Assembly (NCBI RefSeq): GCF_001543895.1
Contig: NZ_JYIJ01000019.1
Span: 992,001-1,056,000, forward strand
Origin: Carbonactinospora thermoautotrophica
GTDB taxonomy: Bacteria > Actinomycetota > Actinomycetes > Streptomycetales > Carbonactinosporaceae
DNA length: 64,000 nt
Direction: 5' to 3'
In this document: positions 8,739 to 17,791 of the stretch, piece after piece
How the letters are laid out: every line of letters starts with the position of its first letter
Numbering within the stretch: the first letter of the stretch is position 1
Made by a program: the position numbers and the translations under genes
Notes under the pieces: model-generated
Database searches by the model: none
The model's input: the letters and a program-made list of their open reading frames with translations, nothing else
Told to the model about the DNA's origin: nothing

Positions 8739-9710
8739 TCAGGCCGCGCGCACCCGGGGCAACACCTGGTCGCGGTAGAACTCGAAGAAGCCTTCCTGCT
8801 CCGGGCCGATCTGGCCGACGTACACCTCGTCGAAGCCGGCGGCCACGTACTGCTTCAGCGTCCGCACGTGCCGGTCGGGGTCCGGGCCGCACGCGGTCGA
8901 CTCGCGGATCATGTCCTCGGTGACCAGCTGCGACGCTTGCTCGACGTGCCGCGGTGTGGGCAGGATCTGCCCCAGCTCGCCGGGCAGGTACTCGTTCGGC
9001 CACAACCGACGCACGGTCTTCACCGCCTGGTCCTCGTCCGGTGCCCAGCAGACCTTCATCCCGGCCTGCGTGGGCTTGTCCCCGCCGCCGGCGTCCCGGA
9101 ACCGCCGGATGGCGTCGGCGTCCGGCATCGTCGTCAGGAAGCCGTCGCCGACCCGTCCGGCCAGCTCCACCGACCGCCTGCCGAAGCCGGACACGTACAC
9201 CGGGGGCGGGGTGTCGGGAAGCGTGTAGATCCGGGCGTTCTCCACCTGGTAGTACTTCCCGTAAAAGCTCTTCGAGCCTCCTTCCCACAGGAGCCGCATC
9301 ACCTGGATGGCCTCCTCGAGCATCTCCAGGCGCACCGGCACGGGCGGCCAGGGATCGCCGAGGATGTGCTCGTTGAGCGCCTCCCCGGAGCCCACGCCGA
9401 GCCGGAACCGGCCCTCCAGCATCACCTGGGCGGTGGCCGCCGCCTGGGCGATGATCGCCGGGTGGATTCGGAAGGTCGGGCACGTCACGGCCGTCGTGAC
9501 CGGCAGTGACGTGACCTGGGACAGGGCGCCGATCACGGCCCACACGAAGGGGCTCTGGCCCTGCTCGTCGTTCCAGGGATGGAAGTGGTCGGAAATCCAC
9601 AACGCCTCGAACCCGGCCGCCTCGGCCATCTTGGCCTGCTCGATCAACTGGGCCGGGGTGAACTCCTCACAGGCCAGGAAGTAGCCGATCTTCGGCGGTT
9701 TGCTCGCCAA
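8739..9710 (-). CDS. F420-dependent LLM-class oxidoreductase
   Basis: This 323-residue TIM-barrel flavin/F420 enzyme belongs to the luciferase-like monooxygenase class, in the F420-dependent glucose-6-phosphate dehydrogenase-like subfamily. Visible motifs are KIGYFLACEEF at the first strand, ALWISDHFHPW, the LGVGSGEALNEHI loop and PVYVSGFGRRS. The length is standard. It probably uses F420 rather than FMN, but the substrate cannot be read. It lies 11 bases downstream of the NAD-dependent epimerase and upstream of hemerythrin, within a probable redox/stress operon. Confidence 0.88.
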   Translation of the reverse strand: MASKPPKIGYFLACEEFTPAQLIEQAKMAEAAGFEALWISDHFHPWNDEQGQSPFVWAVIGALSQVTSLPVTTAVTCPTFRIHPAIIAQAAATAQVMLEGRFRLGVGSGEALNEHILGDPWPPVPVRLEMLEEAIQVMRLLWEGGSKSFYGKYYQVENARIYTLPDTPPPVYVSGFGRRSVELAGRVGDGFLTTMPDADAIRRFRDAGGGDKPTQAGMKVCWAPDEDQAVKTVRRLWPNEYLPGELGQILPTPRHVEQASQLVTEDMIRESTACGPDPDRHVRTLKQYVAAGFDEVYVGQIGPEQEGFFEFYRDQVLPRVRAA

Positions 9711-9721
9711 ACCGAACCTCC

Positions 9722-10804
9722 TCAGGTGAGCACGGTCGTGCCGGGCAGGCGGCCGCGTAGCAGGTCGGTGACGCGGGTGGGTACGGATTCACGCGGCCGC
9801 ATGACCGCGCTGCCGGCGCCCGTGCCGTGCGCCAGCCCGTCCAGCAGCTCGCGCAACGCCTCCCGGGCGTCGTGCCGGGGTGTCCAGCCCAGCTCGCGGC
9901 GGGCCCGCTCGGTGCTCATCACGGGCGCGGCCAACGCCAGGTCGATCCAGCCCGGCTCGGTCGGCTGGAGCCGGAGCCGCCACACCAGGCCGGCGGCCTG
10001 GTGCAGCAGGCCGCCCCGGACCGGCAAGAACCGCGCGCCGAGCAGCTCGCCCAGGTCGCGCGGGGTGAGGACCGGATCCGCGGCGATGTTGAACGCGCCG
10101 GACGCCCGCTGCCGGATGGCCCGGACGATCGCCTCGGCCACGTCGTCGGCGTGGACGCACTGGAAGACCATCCGCTCGTCCAGGGGCAGCAGGGGTGGGT
10201 GCGCCACGCGTAGCAGCGAGAGCGGCGCGAACGGGCCGAGGAAGTACCGCGCGATCTCGCTCGCCGCGGCCCGCTGGAACACCAGTCCCGGGCGCAGCCG
10301 CACGAACCTCGTGTCGTGCCCCTCTGACTCGATCTTGTCGAGCAGCCGCTCGACCGTCGACTTGTGGCGGCTGTACGACGAGGCGGCCACCCCGTCGGTC
10401 GGCCAGGACTCGTTCACCGGCGTGTCCTTACGCCCGGGGGAGTAGGCGCCGACCGAGGACAGGTAGACGACCTGCGGCACCCCGGCCTGGACGGCGGCGT
10501 CGAACACGTGCTGGCTGCCCTCGACGTTGGTCTGGATCAGCCGCGGCTCGTTGTGGCTTGGTTGCAACGCCCAGGCCAGGTGCACGACCGCGGTGGCGTC
10601 CTGGCACGCCTCGACCAGCGCGTCCCTGCAGTCGGGGTCGGCGACGTCGCACGCCACCCACTCGCAGGTGTCGTACGGGAAGTCCACGCGGCCCTTCGGC
10701 ACCCGCCGCGCCAGGCCGACCACCGTCGCGTCGGGTTCGGCGGCCAGCCGGCGCAGCAGGGCCGTGCCGATGTTGCCGCTGGCTCCGGTCACCAGGACGC
10801 GCAT
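9722..10804 (-). CDS. NAD-dependent epimerase/dehydratase family protein
   Basis: This 360-residue extended SDR has the N-terminal Rossmann motif MRVLVTGASGNIGTALL. It has VVHLAWA after strand 4, YLSSVGAY with the catalytic Ser region, and YSRHKSTVE, where Tyr-x3-Lys reads Y-S-R-H-K. The C-terminal part includes FNIAADPVLTPRDLGELLG, typical of atypical sugar-nucleotide or steroid-like epimerases in actinomycetes. The open frame continues upstream, but the Rossmann fold begins at the ATG at 10804. It is the first gene of the operon running down to 7666. The substrate is unknown. Confidence 0.87.
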   Translation of the reverse strand: MRVLVTGASGNIGTALLRRLAAEPDATVVGLARRVPKGRVDFPYDTCEWVACDVADPDCRDALVEACQDATAVVHLAWALQPSHNEPRLIQTNVEGSQHVFDAAVQAGVPQVVYLSSVGAYSPGRKDTPVNESWPTDGVAASSYSRHKSTVERLLDKIESEGHDTRFVRLRPGLVFQRAAASEIARYFLGPFAPLSLLRVAHPPLLPLDERMVFQCVHADDVAEAIVRAIRQRASGAFNIAADPVLTPRDLGELLGARFLPVRGGLLHQAAGLVWRLRLQPTEPGWIDLALAAPVMSTERARRELGWTPRHDAREALRELLDGLAHGTGAGSAVMRPRESVPTRVTDLLRGRLPGTTVLT

Positions 10805-11016
10805 GGCTGCTTCACCCCTGTGGCGTCGTCGACGTCGGGCCGGTCTCCGGCGGGCCGCCGGTGCCCGGGGCAGGCCGCGTGCCCGTGGACGCCGGTCAGC
10901 CGCTCGAACTCCTGGTCGCGCGGCAATCGCGGGATACGCACTGTTCCTCCTTGCCTTTCCTGGCTGCTTTGACACCCAGCGCTGTCGGGTCGGCCGAGCA
11001 GCGCGCCGGTCCGCGC

Positions 11017-11829
11017 CGGCACAGCCCGAACGCTCGTAAGACGACCTGGTTTCTTGCCGCGGAACGCCGGGTACGGCTCAGCGGCCCGCGGCACCGGCGC
11101 TTCGGTCGTCACCAGGTCGGCCGCGCCGAGCGGGAACTTCGGCGTCCAGCCGCCGTCCCGCCCTGAGACCGTGCCGCCGCGCCGCCCCGAGCTGAGCGCC
11201 TGGTACAGCGCGACCAGCTGCTGGAGCCGCCCGGGCTGGAGCACCCGGTCGGCGGGCGAGCCCTCCGCGTCGATCACCCGTTCCGCGCCCCGGTAGCGCG
11301 CGATCAGGCAGCGCCTCTGGCCGATCGAGCCCAGGCCGCGTACCGCCAGGGTGCCGGGCGGTTGCGCGGACTCGACCGCCTGCCACGCCGTGGGCGGCAC
11401 CTCGGCCAGCGACCCGGCCGCGTGGTCCGGGATCGCCTGCCGGTTGATCCTGATGGGTCCGGAGTGCGCCTGCGGCGCGCGCGGGCGCTCGGCCTGGCCG
11501 CCGGCCCCCCCGCCGTACCGGTTGGTCTTGCAGGAGTACCAGCCGCGCTCGCGCCTGGAGCGGTGCCCGCGCTGGATGCCGCACGGGGCCAAGGCGGGGT
11601 CGCCGGCGTGCGTCAGCCCGGTCTCCTCGACGACGTCCGTCGCCTCAGCTCCGGGGACGTCCCCGGGCTTCGGGAGCGCCGTCGCGCCATGGTCGTACAG
11701 GTGCCGGCCCGACCCGCGGATGCCGGCGTGGGGCACTTGGATGCCCGCGCCGGGCGGCTCTGCGATCGCGGGATCGGGTACGTCGTCCACGCTGATCCTG
11801 CGTGGTCCGTGCCAGACGACGGCCAGCAT
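11017..11829 (-). pseudogene. Decayed zinc-dependent alcohol dehydrogenase
   Basis: The frame is open but reads as a shrunken, mutated copy of the glutathione-independent formaldehyde dehydrogenase-like family, whose intact members are about 380-400 residues. Recognisable blocks occur in the right order: MLAVVWHGP and VDDVPDP at the N-terminus, HLYDHG, GDVPGAEATDVVEE, GGGAGGQAE with SGPIRI, a Rossmann remnant GLGSIGQ with GAERVID, then GGTV with GGWTPKFPLG, and finally EAPVPRAAEPYPAF. The catalytic Cys of CGSD reads RGSG and the GHE motif reads GAE, so zinc binding is lost. Long stretches are missing between blocks. The frame was kept or regained, probably because stops are rare at this GC content. 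Confidence 0.75.
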
Positions 11830-12052
11830 GACCAGCACCTCTCGGCGTCGCTTCCGTCTCCTTGCGCCCGAGTACCCGGTGAGGCTGGCAGCAAACGGGC
11901 GCGTCCTCTGGGCGGCTCCGCCCGGTGCGATGCAGGGCCGGGCCGTGGTGTCCGTGCCGGTTCGACGGCGGCGCAGGGTCTATGCCTGCCCGGGTGGGTT
12001 CGTGCCGTCAGCGGCCGGGTTTGGCGCCCCCCTTCCCGGGGACACGGGGGCC

Positions 12053-12196
12053 ATGGAGTTCATCCTGTGGTTGCTCGCCGTGATCCTGGTGATCTACGGC
12101 GTCGTGCTGCTGGTTCGTGGGTCCGTCCTGTACGGGATTCTGCTGATCATCGTCGGTCTACTGGTCGGTCCCGGAGGGGTGAGCCTCTTCACCTAG
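12053..12196 (+). CDS. GPGG-motif small membrane protein
   Basis: This 47-residue protein has two closely spaced hydrophobic helices (about residues 3-22 and 26-38) and the GPGG motif near its C-terminus. Small proteins of this kind occur widely in actinomycetes with unknown function. The ATG at 12053 begins directly with the hydrophobic segment MEFILWLLAVI, so the longer open frame upstream is not coding. A GC-rich hairpin follows 11 bases after the stop. Confidence 0.8.
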   Translation: MEFILWLLAVILVIYGVVLLVRGSVLYGILLIIVGLLVGPGGVSLFT

Positions 12197-12207
12197 GAGG
12201 CAGCGAT

Positions 12208-12234
12208 CAGGCCCGCGCCTGAGGCGGGGGCCTG
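12208..12234. terminator. Bidirectional hairpin between convergent small genes
   Basis: Bases 12208-12219 pair with 12223-12234 with one mismatch around a 3-base loop, followed on the plus strand by a short T-run (cttttgt). It lies between the GPGG-protein gene (+) and the 119-residue hypothetical gene (-). Confidence 0.75.
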
Positions 12235-12267
12235 CCTGTCGCTTTTGTCGTCGTCATCCGGTAGCGG

Positions 12268-12627
12268 TCAGGCGTCCGCGCGCTTCGGGTTCTCCAGGCG
12301 GAAGAAGTTGCTCTGCTTACCGTCCGCCGTGTGCTCCTGGTAGATGAAGTTCAGCTTGCGTTCATCGAACGTCTTGAACCATTCGTCCCAGGAGATCTCC
12401 TGCAGGCCCTCGCCCCCGAAGCCGGGAAAGTCGAACCGCAGCACGCCCGGCCGCCCCCCGTGCTCGGTACCGGGTACCGTCGCGGGCCGTGCGCCGCGTT
12501 TCTCCGCCCAGTCACGGATGACCTGGTGGCTCGTCGTCACGAGCGTCTGGCCGGGGTGTTCCTCGTGTTCGTCTGTGGAGCGGATCTCCCGCGCGTGCTC
12601 ATGTTCGCCCTCGACCGGACGAGTCAT
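12268..12627 (-). CDS. Conserved hypothetical protein
   Basis: This 119-residue soluble protein has a conserved-looking body from about residue 30 to 118: TSHQVIRDWAEKRGA, ATVPGTEHGG, LRFDFPGFGGE, EISWDEWFKTFDE and FIYQEHTADGKQSNFF. I recall relatives that are sometimes labelled 1,4-alpha-glucan branching enzyme, but it has no glycoside hydrolase domain and is far too short. The N-terminus is His/Glu-rich. The ATG has AAGGAA about 6 bases upstream. Function is unknown; it sits among small stress-type genes. Confidence 0.8.
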   Translation of the reverse strand: MTRPVEGEHEHAREIRSTDEHEEHPGQTLVTTSHQVIRDWAEKRGARPATVPGTEHGGRPGVLRFDFPGFGGEGLQEISWDEWFKTFDERKLNFIYQEHTADGKQSNFFRLENPKRADA

Positions 12628-12693
12628 GGGCGTTCCTTAGGATCTTGGCCGGTCCGGGGGGACCGGGTGTGGCTGATGCGGTGTCTGCCTCTT

Positions 12694-12948
12694 TCAGGCT
12701 TGGCCGGCCCGGGCGCGTGCTCCCTCGCGGGTGCGTGCGGGGTCCACGGCCCGCTCCGGATGCCGGCGCACGTACTCGTCCTCCAGTTCGACCATCCGCG
12801 TGGTGTGCCGGCGCAACGCGTCCGCCGGGCCGTGCAGCAACGCCTCGTGACGCGTCTCGTGCAGGTGTCGCAGCTCCCGCATCAGGTCCTCGTCGGACAG
12901 CTCACGCGGGTCGACACCGGATCGGATGGGACCAGGCGGCTCGGGCAT
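12694..12948 (-). CDS. DUF6158-like small protein
   Basis: This 84-residue, highly charged helical protein carries the recognisable block GVDPRELSDEDLMRELRHLH, then ETRHEALLHG and a helix ending EDEYVRRHPERAVDP. I recall this as an actinomycete-specific DUF6158 family of unknown role. The ATG at 12948 has GGAGG about 6 bases upstream, so the open frame that continues further upstream is rejected. No membrane segment is present. Confidence 0.8.
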   Translation of the reverse strand: MPEPPGPIRSGVDPRELSDEDLMRELRHLHETRHEALLHGPADALRRHTTRMVELEDEYVRRHPERAVDPARTREGARARAGQA

Positions 12949-13918
12949 CCTTCCTCCTTCGACCGGTTCCCTCGTACCCAGCGGGACCGAGAACTCACCT
13001 GGCCCGCGCCGGTGAGCCGCACGAGGAGCCGCATCGGGTAGCCGCGGCCACGACATCCGATCGGTGACCGGCGCGAGCCCTGGCGGCCCCGCCGGGCTGA
13101 CGCCGGCGTCGATTCCCGATCGACGAGCCCGCGGAAGCGGCCGGTCCCGGGGCGGCGGGTCCCGGGCGACCACGGCGCGCGGGCCGCTCGAGGCGAGTGG
13201 CAGCTCGCCCTGCCCACGGGCTCCTGGCCGTCGGCGTGCTCGGCACGGCTGCTGGCGCCTGGCTCGCCCGTGCCCGGCGCTGGAGCCGCCGCCCCCGGCC
13301 GCACAGCCCGGCAGAGGCGCCGAGCCGTCACAGGGGGCTGAGATCATGCCGACGTCGCCTGATCGGACGCGGCCGACCGGATGAACGACGTGGTCCGGGC
13401 GGGCCGCCGCAGGGCCGTCGGCTGGTCGCGGACAGCTACCGACGGGCTTCCCCGTGACGCCGCGTAACCGGGGACGACTGGCGCGGTGGACGCGTATCCC
13501 CTGGTCGACGGCTTTCCACAGGGCGGGAGTTTTCCACAGGTGGGTGTTTTCCGGTGGCGTCACAGCCTGAGATCGGCGATTGTCGGTGACGCCCCCGGGT
13601 TGGGTGGGCCCCTGGGAGGGTGGGGGCTGGCTGGGAAAAGCCGGTGACGAGGCGGTTGTGGCGTAGGCGAGGAGTCAGGCCGCGGAGTCACAACCGGTAG
13701 ATCTTGCCCAAGATCGGATACTTCGACTCCGCTTCACTAGCAGTGCAGGTCAGGGCGTTACGCAGCGTTGACCCCCGAAACCGGAGGACTTCGCCGAAAA
13801 CGGGGTGGAGAAGTTTTGGCCGCGCCGTTCAGGGGCAGCGCTTGTACTGAGTGCTTGAGAGCGCAGGCACACCCAAGCGGGCGACCCCCACCCGGGCCGA
13901 AGTTCCCCGGAGGTGTGC
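12949..13918. other. 970-base gene-free stretch
   Basis: I see no gene I can support here. Open frames exist on both strands, but they are Arg/Pro/Gly/Ala-rich with no motif or ribosome site. From about 13560 the sequence is G-rich with short repeats of GGGTGGG type, and it becomes less GC-rich at 13690-13760. The promoter of the right heptose operon should lie in the last 200 bases before 13919. Confidence 0.5.
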
Positions 13919-14557
13919 ATGCGCAGCGCGGACAGTGGAGCGGACAGCAGCCTGGGACACAGAGCGGATATCGCTGTAGCGGAGCTGCCGAGCCGCGCGC
14001 AGGGTGCCAAGCGATTCCGGGTTCCGCCGATTCGCACGCGGGTACAGGCGGTTCTGCTGGACCGCGACGGCACCATCATCCGGGACGTACCCCACAACAG
14101 CGATCCGACACGTGTGGAGCCCATGCCGGGGGCCCGCGCCGCACTGGACCGGCTGCGTCGCGCCCGACTGCGGCTCGGCGTGGTCAGCAACCAGTCCGGA
14201 GTCGGCCGCGGGTTGATCACCGCCGAGCAGATGCGGCTGGTGAACGCGCGGGTCGAGGCCCTGCTCGGCCGGTTCGACGTGTGGGCCGTCTGCACGCACG
14301 AGCCGTACGCGGGCTGTGGCTGCCGCAAGCCGGCACCGGGCCTCATCGTCGAGGCAGCGCGTCGGCTCGGGCTCACTCCGGCGGACTGTGTGGTGATCGG
14401 CGACATCGGCAGTGACATGGCGGCCGCCCGGGCCGCCGGCTCGTGCGGGATCCTCGTGCCCACGCCCCGCACCCGGTCCGAAGAGATCGCCGTCGCCCCC
14501 TGCGTGGTGGCTGACCTGGGGGAGGCGGTCGACCTGATCCTGGAGGCCATGCGATGA
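13919..14557 (+). CDS. gmhB: Heptose 1,7-bisphosphate phosphatase (HAD-IIIA)
   Basis: This 212-residue HAD phosphatase should convert D-glycero-D-manno-heptose 1,7-bisphosphate to the 1-phosphate. The nucleophile motif is LLDRDGTI (Asp48, Asp50 from this start), and VVSNQSGVGRG is motif II. The zinc-loop signature C-x-H-x-P-x4-C-x-C-R-K-P is intact (CTHEPYAGCGCRKP), and GDIGSDMAAA is motif IV. An N-terminal extension of about 40 residues is unusual for GmhB. I chose the ATG at 13919 over the GTG at 13913 because GGAGG ends 5 bases before it. It starts the right heptose operon and overlaps the next gene as ATGA. Confidence 0.92.
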   Translation: MRSADSGADSSLGHRADIAVAELPSRAQGAKRFRVPPIRTRVQAVLLDRDGTIIRDVPHNSDPTRVEPMPGARAALDRLRRARLRLGVVSNQSGVGRGLITAEQMRLVNARVEALLGRFDVWAVCTHEPYAGCGCRKPAPGLIVEAARRLGLTPADCVVIGDIGSDMAAARAAGSCGILVPTPRTRSEEIAVAPCVVADLGEAVDLILEAMR

Positions 14558-15588
14558 CGGGACGTGTCCTCGCCGTACGGCTCGACAACGCCGGCGACGT
14601 GCTGCTCACCGGCCCGGCGATCCGTGCCCTGGCGGCGCGTGCCGGGCGGGTGACGGTGCTGGCCGGGCCGTCCGGCGCGGAGGCGGCCCGCCTGCTGCCC
14701 GGCGTCGGCGAGGTGCTGACGTGGCGGGCGCCGTGGGCGGACTTCGACCCGCCCCCGGTCGATCCGGCCGCTGTCACCCGGCTGGTCACCGAGCTGCGGA
14801 GCCGGGACCTGGACGAGGCGGTGATCTTCACCTCGTTCCACCAGTCCCCGCTGCCGGCCGCGCTGCTGCTGCGCCTGGCGGGGGTCCGGCGGATCAGCGC
14901 GATCAGCGAGGACTACCCCGGCTCCCTGCTCGACGTGCGGCACCGGGTGCCCGAGCACGCGGACCTCCCGGAGGCCGAGCGCGCCCTGTCGCTCGCCCGC
15001 GCCGCCGGATACGACCTGCCCGCCGGCGATGACGGCCGGCTCGCGGTACGCCGCCCGCTCCCGGACACCCGGCGGCTCACCGGCGAGGAGCCGTACCTGG
15101 TGTGCCACCCGGGCGTGTCGGTGCCGGCCCGGGCCTGGCTGCCCGAGCGGTGGCGCGCGGCCGTCGCCGAGCTGGTGGCCGCCGGTCACCGGGTCGTGGT
15201 GACGGGCTCCCCCCGGGAGATCGAACTGACCGGCGCGGTCGCCGAAGCGGCGCCCGGCGTGGTCGACCTGGGCGGGCGGACCAGCCTGGCCGAGCTGGCC
15301 GGCGTGCTGGACCGCGCCGCCTGCGCGGTCGTCGCCAACACCGGCCCGGCCCACCTAGCCGCCGCCGTCGGCACGCCGGTGGTGTCGCTGTTCGCACCGG
15401 TCGTACCGGCCCCGCGCTGGGCTCCGTACGGGGTGCCCACGGTCCTGCTTGGCGACCAGGAGGCCCCCTGCCGGAACAGCCGGGCGCGGGTCTGCCCGGT
15501 GCCCGGCCATCCCTGCCTGACCTCGGTCACGGCCCTCGACGTCCGGGCCGCGGTCGAGAAGCTGACGGGAGAAAGCCTCAATGCGTGA
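14554..15588 (+). CDS. Family 9 glycosyltransferase (heptosyltransferase-like)
   Basis: This 344-residue GT-B enzyme resembles ADP-heptose:LPS heptosyltransferases. It opens with VLAVRLDNAGDVLLTGPAIRAL, has FTSFHQSPLP in the middle of the acceptor domain and a C-terminal donor site VANTGPAHLAAAVGTPVVSLF. A Cys-containing tail (CRNSRARVCPVPGHPC) parallels the GT9 enzyme of the left arm. It overlaps gmhB by 4 bases and the next glycosyltransferase by 8. It probably transfers a heptose made by this locus; the acceptor is unknown. Confidence 0.9.
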   Translation: MTGRVLAVRLDNAGDVLLTGPAIRALAARAGRVTVLAGPSGAEAARLLPGVGEVLTWRAPWADFDPPPVDPAAVTRLVTELRSRDLDEAVIFTSFHQSPLPAALLLRLAGVRRISAISEDYPGSLLDVRHRVPEHADLPEAERALSLARAAGYDLPAGDDGRLAVRRPLPDTRRLTGEEPYLVCHPGVSVPARAWLPERWRAAVAELVAAGHRVVVTGSPREIELTGAVAEAAPGVVDLGGRTSLAELAGVLDRAACAVVANTGPAHLAAAVGTPVVSLFAPVVPAPRWAPYGVPTVLLGDQEAPCRNSRARVCPVPGHPCLTSVTALDVRAAVEKLTGESLNA

Positions 15589-16567
15589 GCTGCGGATCCT
15601 GCTCTGGCACGTGCACGGCTCGTGGACGACGGCGTTCGTGTCCGGGCGGCACACGTACCTGCTGCCGGTCACCCCGGGCCGGGACGCCGACGGGCTGGGC
15701 CGCGCGGACCGGCTGAGCGCGGGCGGCTGGGTGTGGCCGGACTCGGCGCGCGAGGTGCCCCACGAGCGGCTGCGCGACACCGACGTCGACGTGGTGGTCC
15801 TGCAGCGCCCGCACGAGATCGACCGGTGCGCCGAGTGGCTCGGCCGCTGGCCGGGCCGGGACGTCCCCGCCGTGTACGTCGAGCACAACACCCCCAAGGG
15901 GGACGTGCCGAACACCCGCCACCCGGTCGCGGACCGGGACGACCTCACCCTGGTCCACGTCACCCACTTCAACCGGCTGTTCTGGGACAACGGCCGCGCG
16001 CCGACGCGGGTGATCGAGCACGGGATCGTCGACCCCGGCTACCGGTACACCGGCGAGCTGGCCCGGGTGGCCGTGGCGGTCAACGAGCCGATCCGCCGGG
16101 GCCGGGTGACCGGCACCGACCTGCTGCCGGAATTCGCCCGGATCGCCTCGCTGGACGTGTTCGGCATGCGAACCGAGGGGCTGGCCGCCCGCCTGGGCCT
16201 GGCCCCGGACCGCTGCCGCTCGTACGACCTGCCGCAGCGCGTCCTGCACCAGGAGATGGCGCGCCGCCGGCTGTACGCGCACCCGCTGCGCTGGACGTCG
16301 CTCGGGCTTTCCCTGCTCGAGGCGATGCACCTCGGCCTGCCCGTGGTGGCTCTCGCGACCACCGAGGCCGTCGAGGCGGTGCCGCCCGAGGCCGGGGTGG
16401 TCTCGACCCGGATGGACGTCCTGCTCGACGCGGTACGGCGCTTCCTGAACGAACCGGAGGAGGCCGAGCGAGTGGGCAAGGCCGCCCGCGAGGCAGCGCT
16501 CGTCCGGTACGGGCTCGACCGCTTCCTCACCGACTGGGACCTGCTGCTCCAGGAGGTAGCCGCATGA
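15581..16567 (+). CDS. GT4-like glycosyltransferase
   Basis: This 328-residue protein has a GT-B architecture. The first strand LRILLWHVHGSW is followed by VVVLQRPHEI and YVEHNTPKG in the N-domain, and the C-terminal donor region LGLSLLEAMHLGLPVVALATTEA has the E-x7-E-like helix typical of GT4. The N-domain is shorter and more divergent than that of the following gene. It overlaps the previous stop by 8 bases and the next start by 4. It is likely to act on the same glycan; the donor could be GDP- or ADP-activated sugar. Confidence 0.82.
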   Translation: MRELRILLWHVHGSWTTAFVSGRHTYLLPVTPGRDADGLGRADRLSAGGWVWPDSAREVPHERLRDTDVDVVVLQRPHEIDRCAEWLGRWPGRDVPAVYVEHNTPKGDVPNTRHPVADRDDLTLVHVTHFNRLFWDNGRAPTRVIEHGIVDPGYRYTGELARVAVAVNEPIRRGRVTGTDLLPEFARIASLDVFGMRTEGLAARLGLAPDRCRSYDLPQRVLHQEMARRRLYAHPLRWTSLGLSLLEAMHLGLPVVALATTEAVEAVPPEAGVVSTRMDVLLDAVRRFLNEPEEAERVGKAAREAALVRYGLDRFLTDWDLLLQEVAA

Positions 16568-17778
16568 AGATCGCGATGGTGTCCGAGCACGCGAGCCCAC
16601 TGGCCACGATCGGCGGTGTCGACGCGGGTGGCCAGAACGTCCACGTCGCGTCGCTGTCGCAGGCGCTCGCGCGGCGTGGGCACGAGGTGACCGTCTACAC
16701 CCGGCGGGACAGCCGGCGTCTCCCGCGCCGGATCGAGCTGTGCCCGGGGCTTGTCGTCGAGCACGTTCCCGCCGGGCCTCCTCGTGAGCTGCCCAAGGAC
16801 GATCTCCTGCCGTATATGCCCGAGTTCGGCCGCTACCTGGCCGCCCGCTGGGCCGAGGACACCCCGGACATCGTGCACTCGCACTTCTGGATGTCCGGCC
16901 TGGCCGCGCTCGCCGGAGCCTGCGGCCTGGGCATCCCGGTCGTCCACACCTATCACGCGCTCGGTGTGGTGAAACGGCGCTACCAGGGTGCGAAGGACAC
17001 CAGCCCGCCCGGCCGGATCCGCCTGGAGCGGGCCATCGGCCACGATGTCGAGCGGATCATCGCGACCTGCTCGGACGAGGTGTTCGAGCTGGTGCGGATG
17101 GGGGTGAACCGCCGGCGCATCTCGGTGATCCCCTGCGGTGTGGACCTCGACCGGTTCTCCCCCGAGGGGCCCGCCTGGCCGCGCGGCGACCGGCCCCGGC
17201 TGCTCGTGGTCAGCCGGCTGGTCGAGCGTAAGGGCATCGACGTGGCGATCCAGGCGCTGCCCCGGATCCCGGACGCCGAGCTGTTGATCGCCGGTGGGCC
17301 GCCCCGTGACCGGCTCGGCCGGGACCCGGAGGTCCGTCGCCTGATGGCGATCGCCGCCCGGTACGGGGTCAGCGACCGGGTCGAGTTCCTCGGTGCGGTG
17401 CCCCGCGAGGAGATACCGGCGCTGTACCGGTCCGCGGACCTGCTGATCACCACCCCGTGGTACGAGCCGTTCGGCATCACCCCGCTGGAGGCCATGGCCT
17501 GCGGCGTGCCGGTGGTGGCGGCCGCCGTGGGCGGGCTGATCGATACGGTCGTGGACGGGTCGACCGGCGTGCACGTGCCGCCCCGGCGGCCGGACGCGCT
17601 GGCGGTGGCGGTCCGCAGGCTGCTGGCCGACCCGGTGCGCCGGGACGGGTACGGCATCGCCGGCGCCGACCGGGCCCGCGTGCGCTACGGCTGGGATCGG
17701 ATCGCCGCTGACGTAGAAAACGTTTACACACAGGTGGTCCAGGCACGTCGCCCCGCCATCGTCCCGCTGGCGCGATGA
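16564..17778 (+). CDS. Family 4 glycosyltransferase
   Basis: This 404-residue GT4 enzyme resembles MshA and sucrose-phosphate synthase-like transferases. The N-domain has MVSEHASPLATIGGVDAGGQ, the glycine-rich nucleotide loop, and HSHFWMSG. The C-domain has VSRLVERKGID, the catalytic E-x7-E region EPFGITPLEAMACGVPVVA, and GLIDTVVDGSTG. The ATG at 16564 overlaps the previous stop by 4 bases; the longer in-frame extension is the wrong reading of the upstream gene. It precedes gmhA by 13 bases. MshA is a possible alternative, but the heptose context favours a glycan role. Confidence 0.88.
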   Translation: MKIAMVSEHASPLATIGGVDAGGQNVHVASLSQALARRGHEVTVYTRRDSRRLPRRIELCPGLVVEHVPAGPPRELPKDDLLPYMPEFGRYLAARWAEDTPDIVHSHFWMSGLAALAGACGLGIPVVHTYHALGVVKRRYQGAKDTSPPGRIRLERAIGHDVERIIATCSDEVFELVRMGVNRRRISVIPCGVDLDRFSPEGPAWPRGDRPRLLVVSRLVERKGIDVAIQALPRIPDAELLIAGGPPRDRLGRDPEVRRLMAIAARYGVSDRVEFLGAVPREEIPALYRSADLLITTPWYEPFGITPLEAMACGVPVVAAAVGGLIDTVVDGSTGVHVPPRRPDALAVAVRRLLADPVRRDGYGIAGADRARVRYGWDRIAADVENVYTQVVQARRPAIVPLAR

Positions 17779-17791
17779 AAGGAGGGCGATC

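Noticed and set aside
13560..13760. Possible tRNA or attachment site in the less GC-rich patch before gmhB
   Set aside because: No cloverleaf with the T-arm consensus can be drawn, and no matching repeat was found elsewhere in the window.
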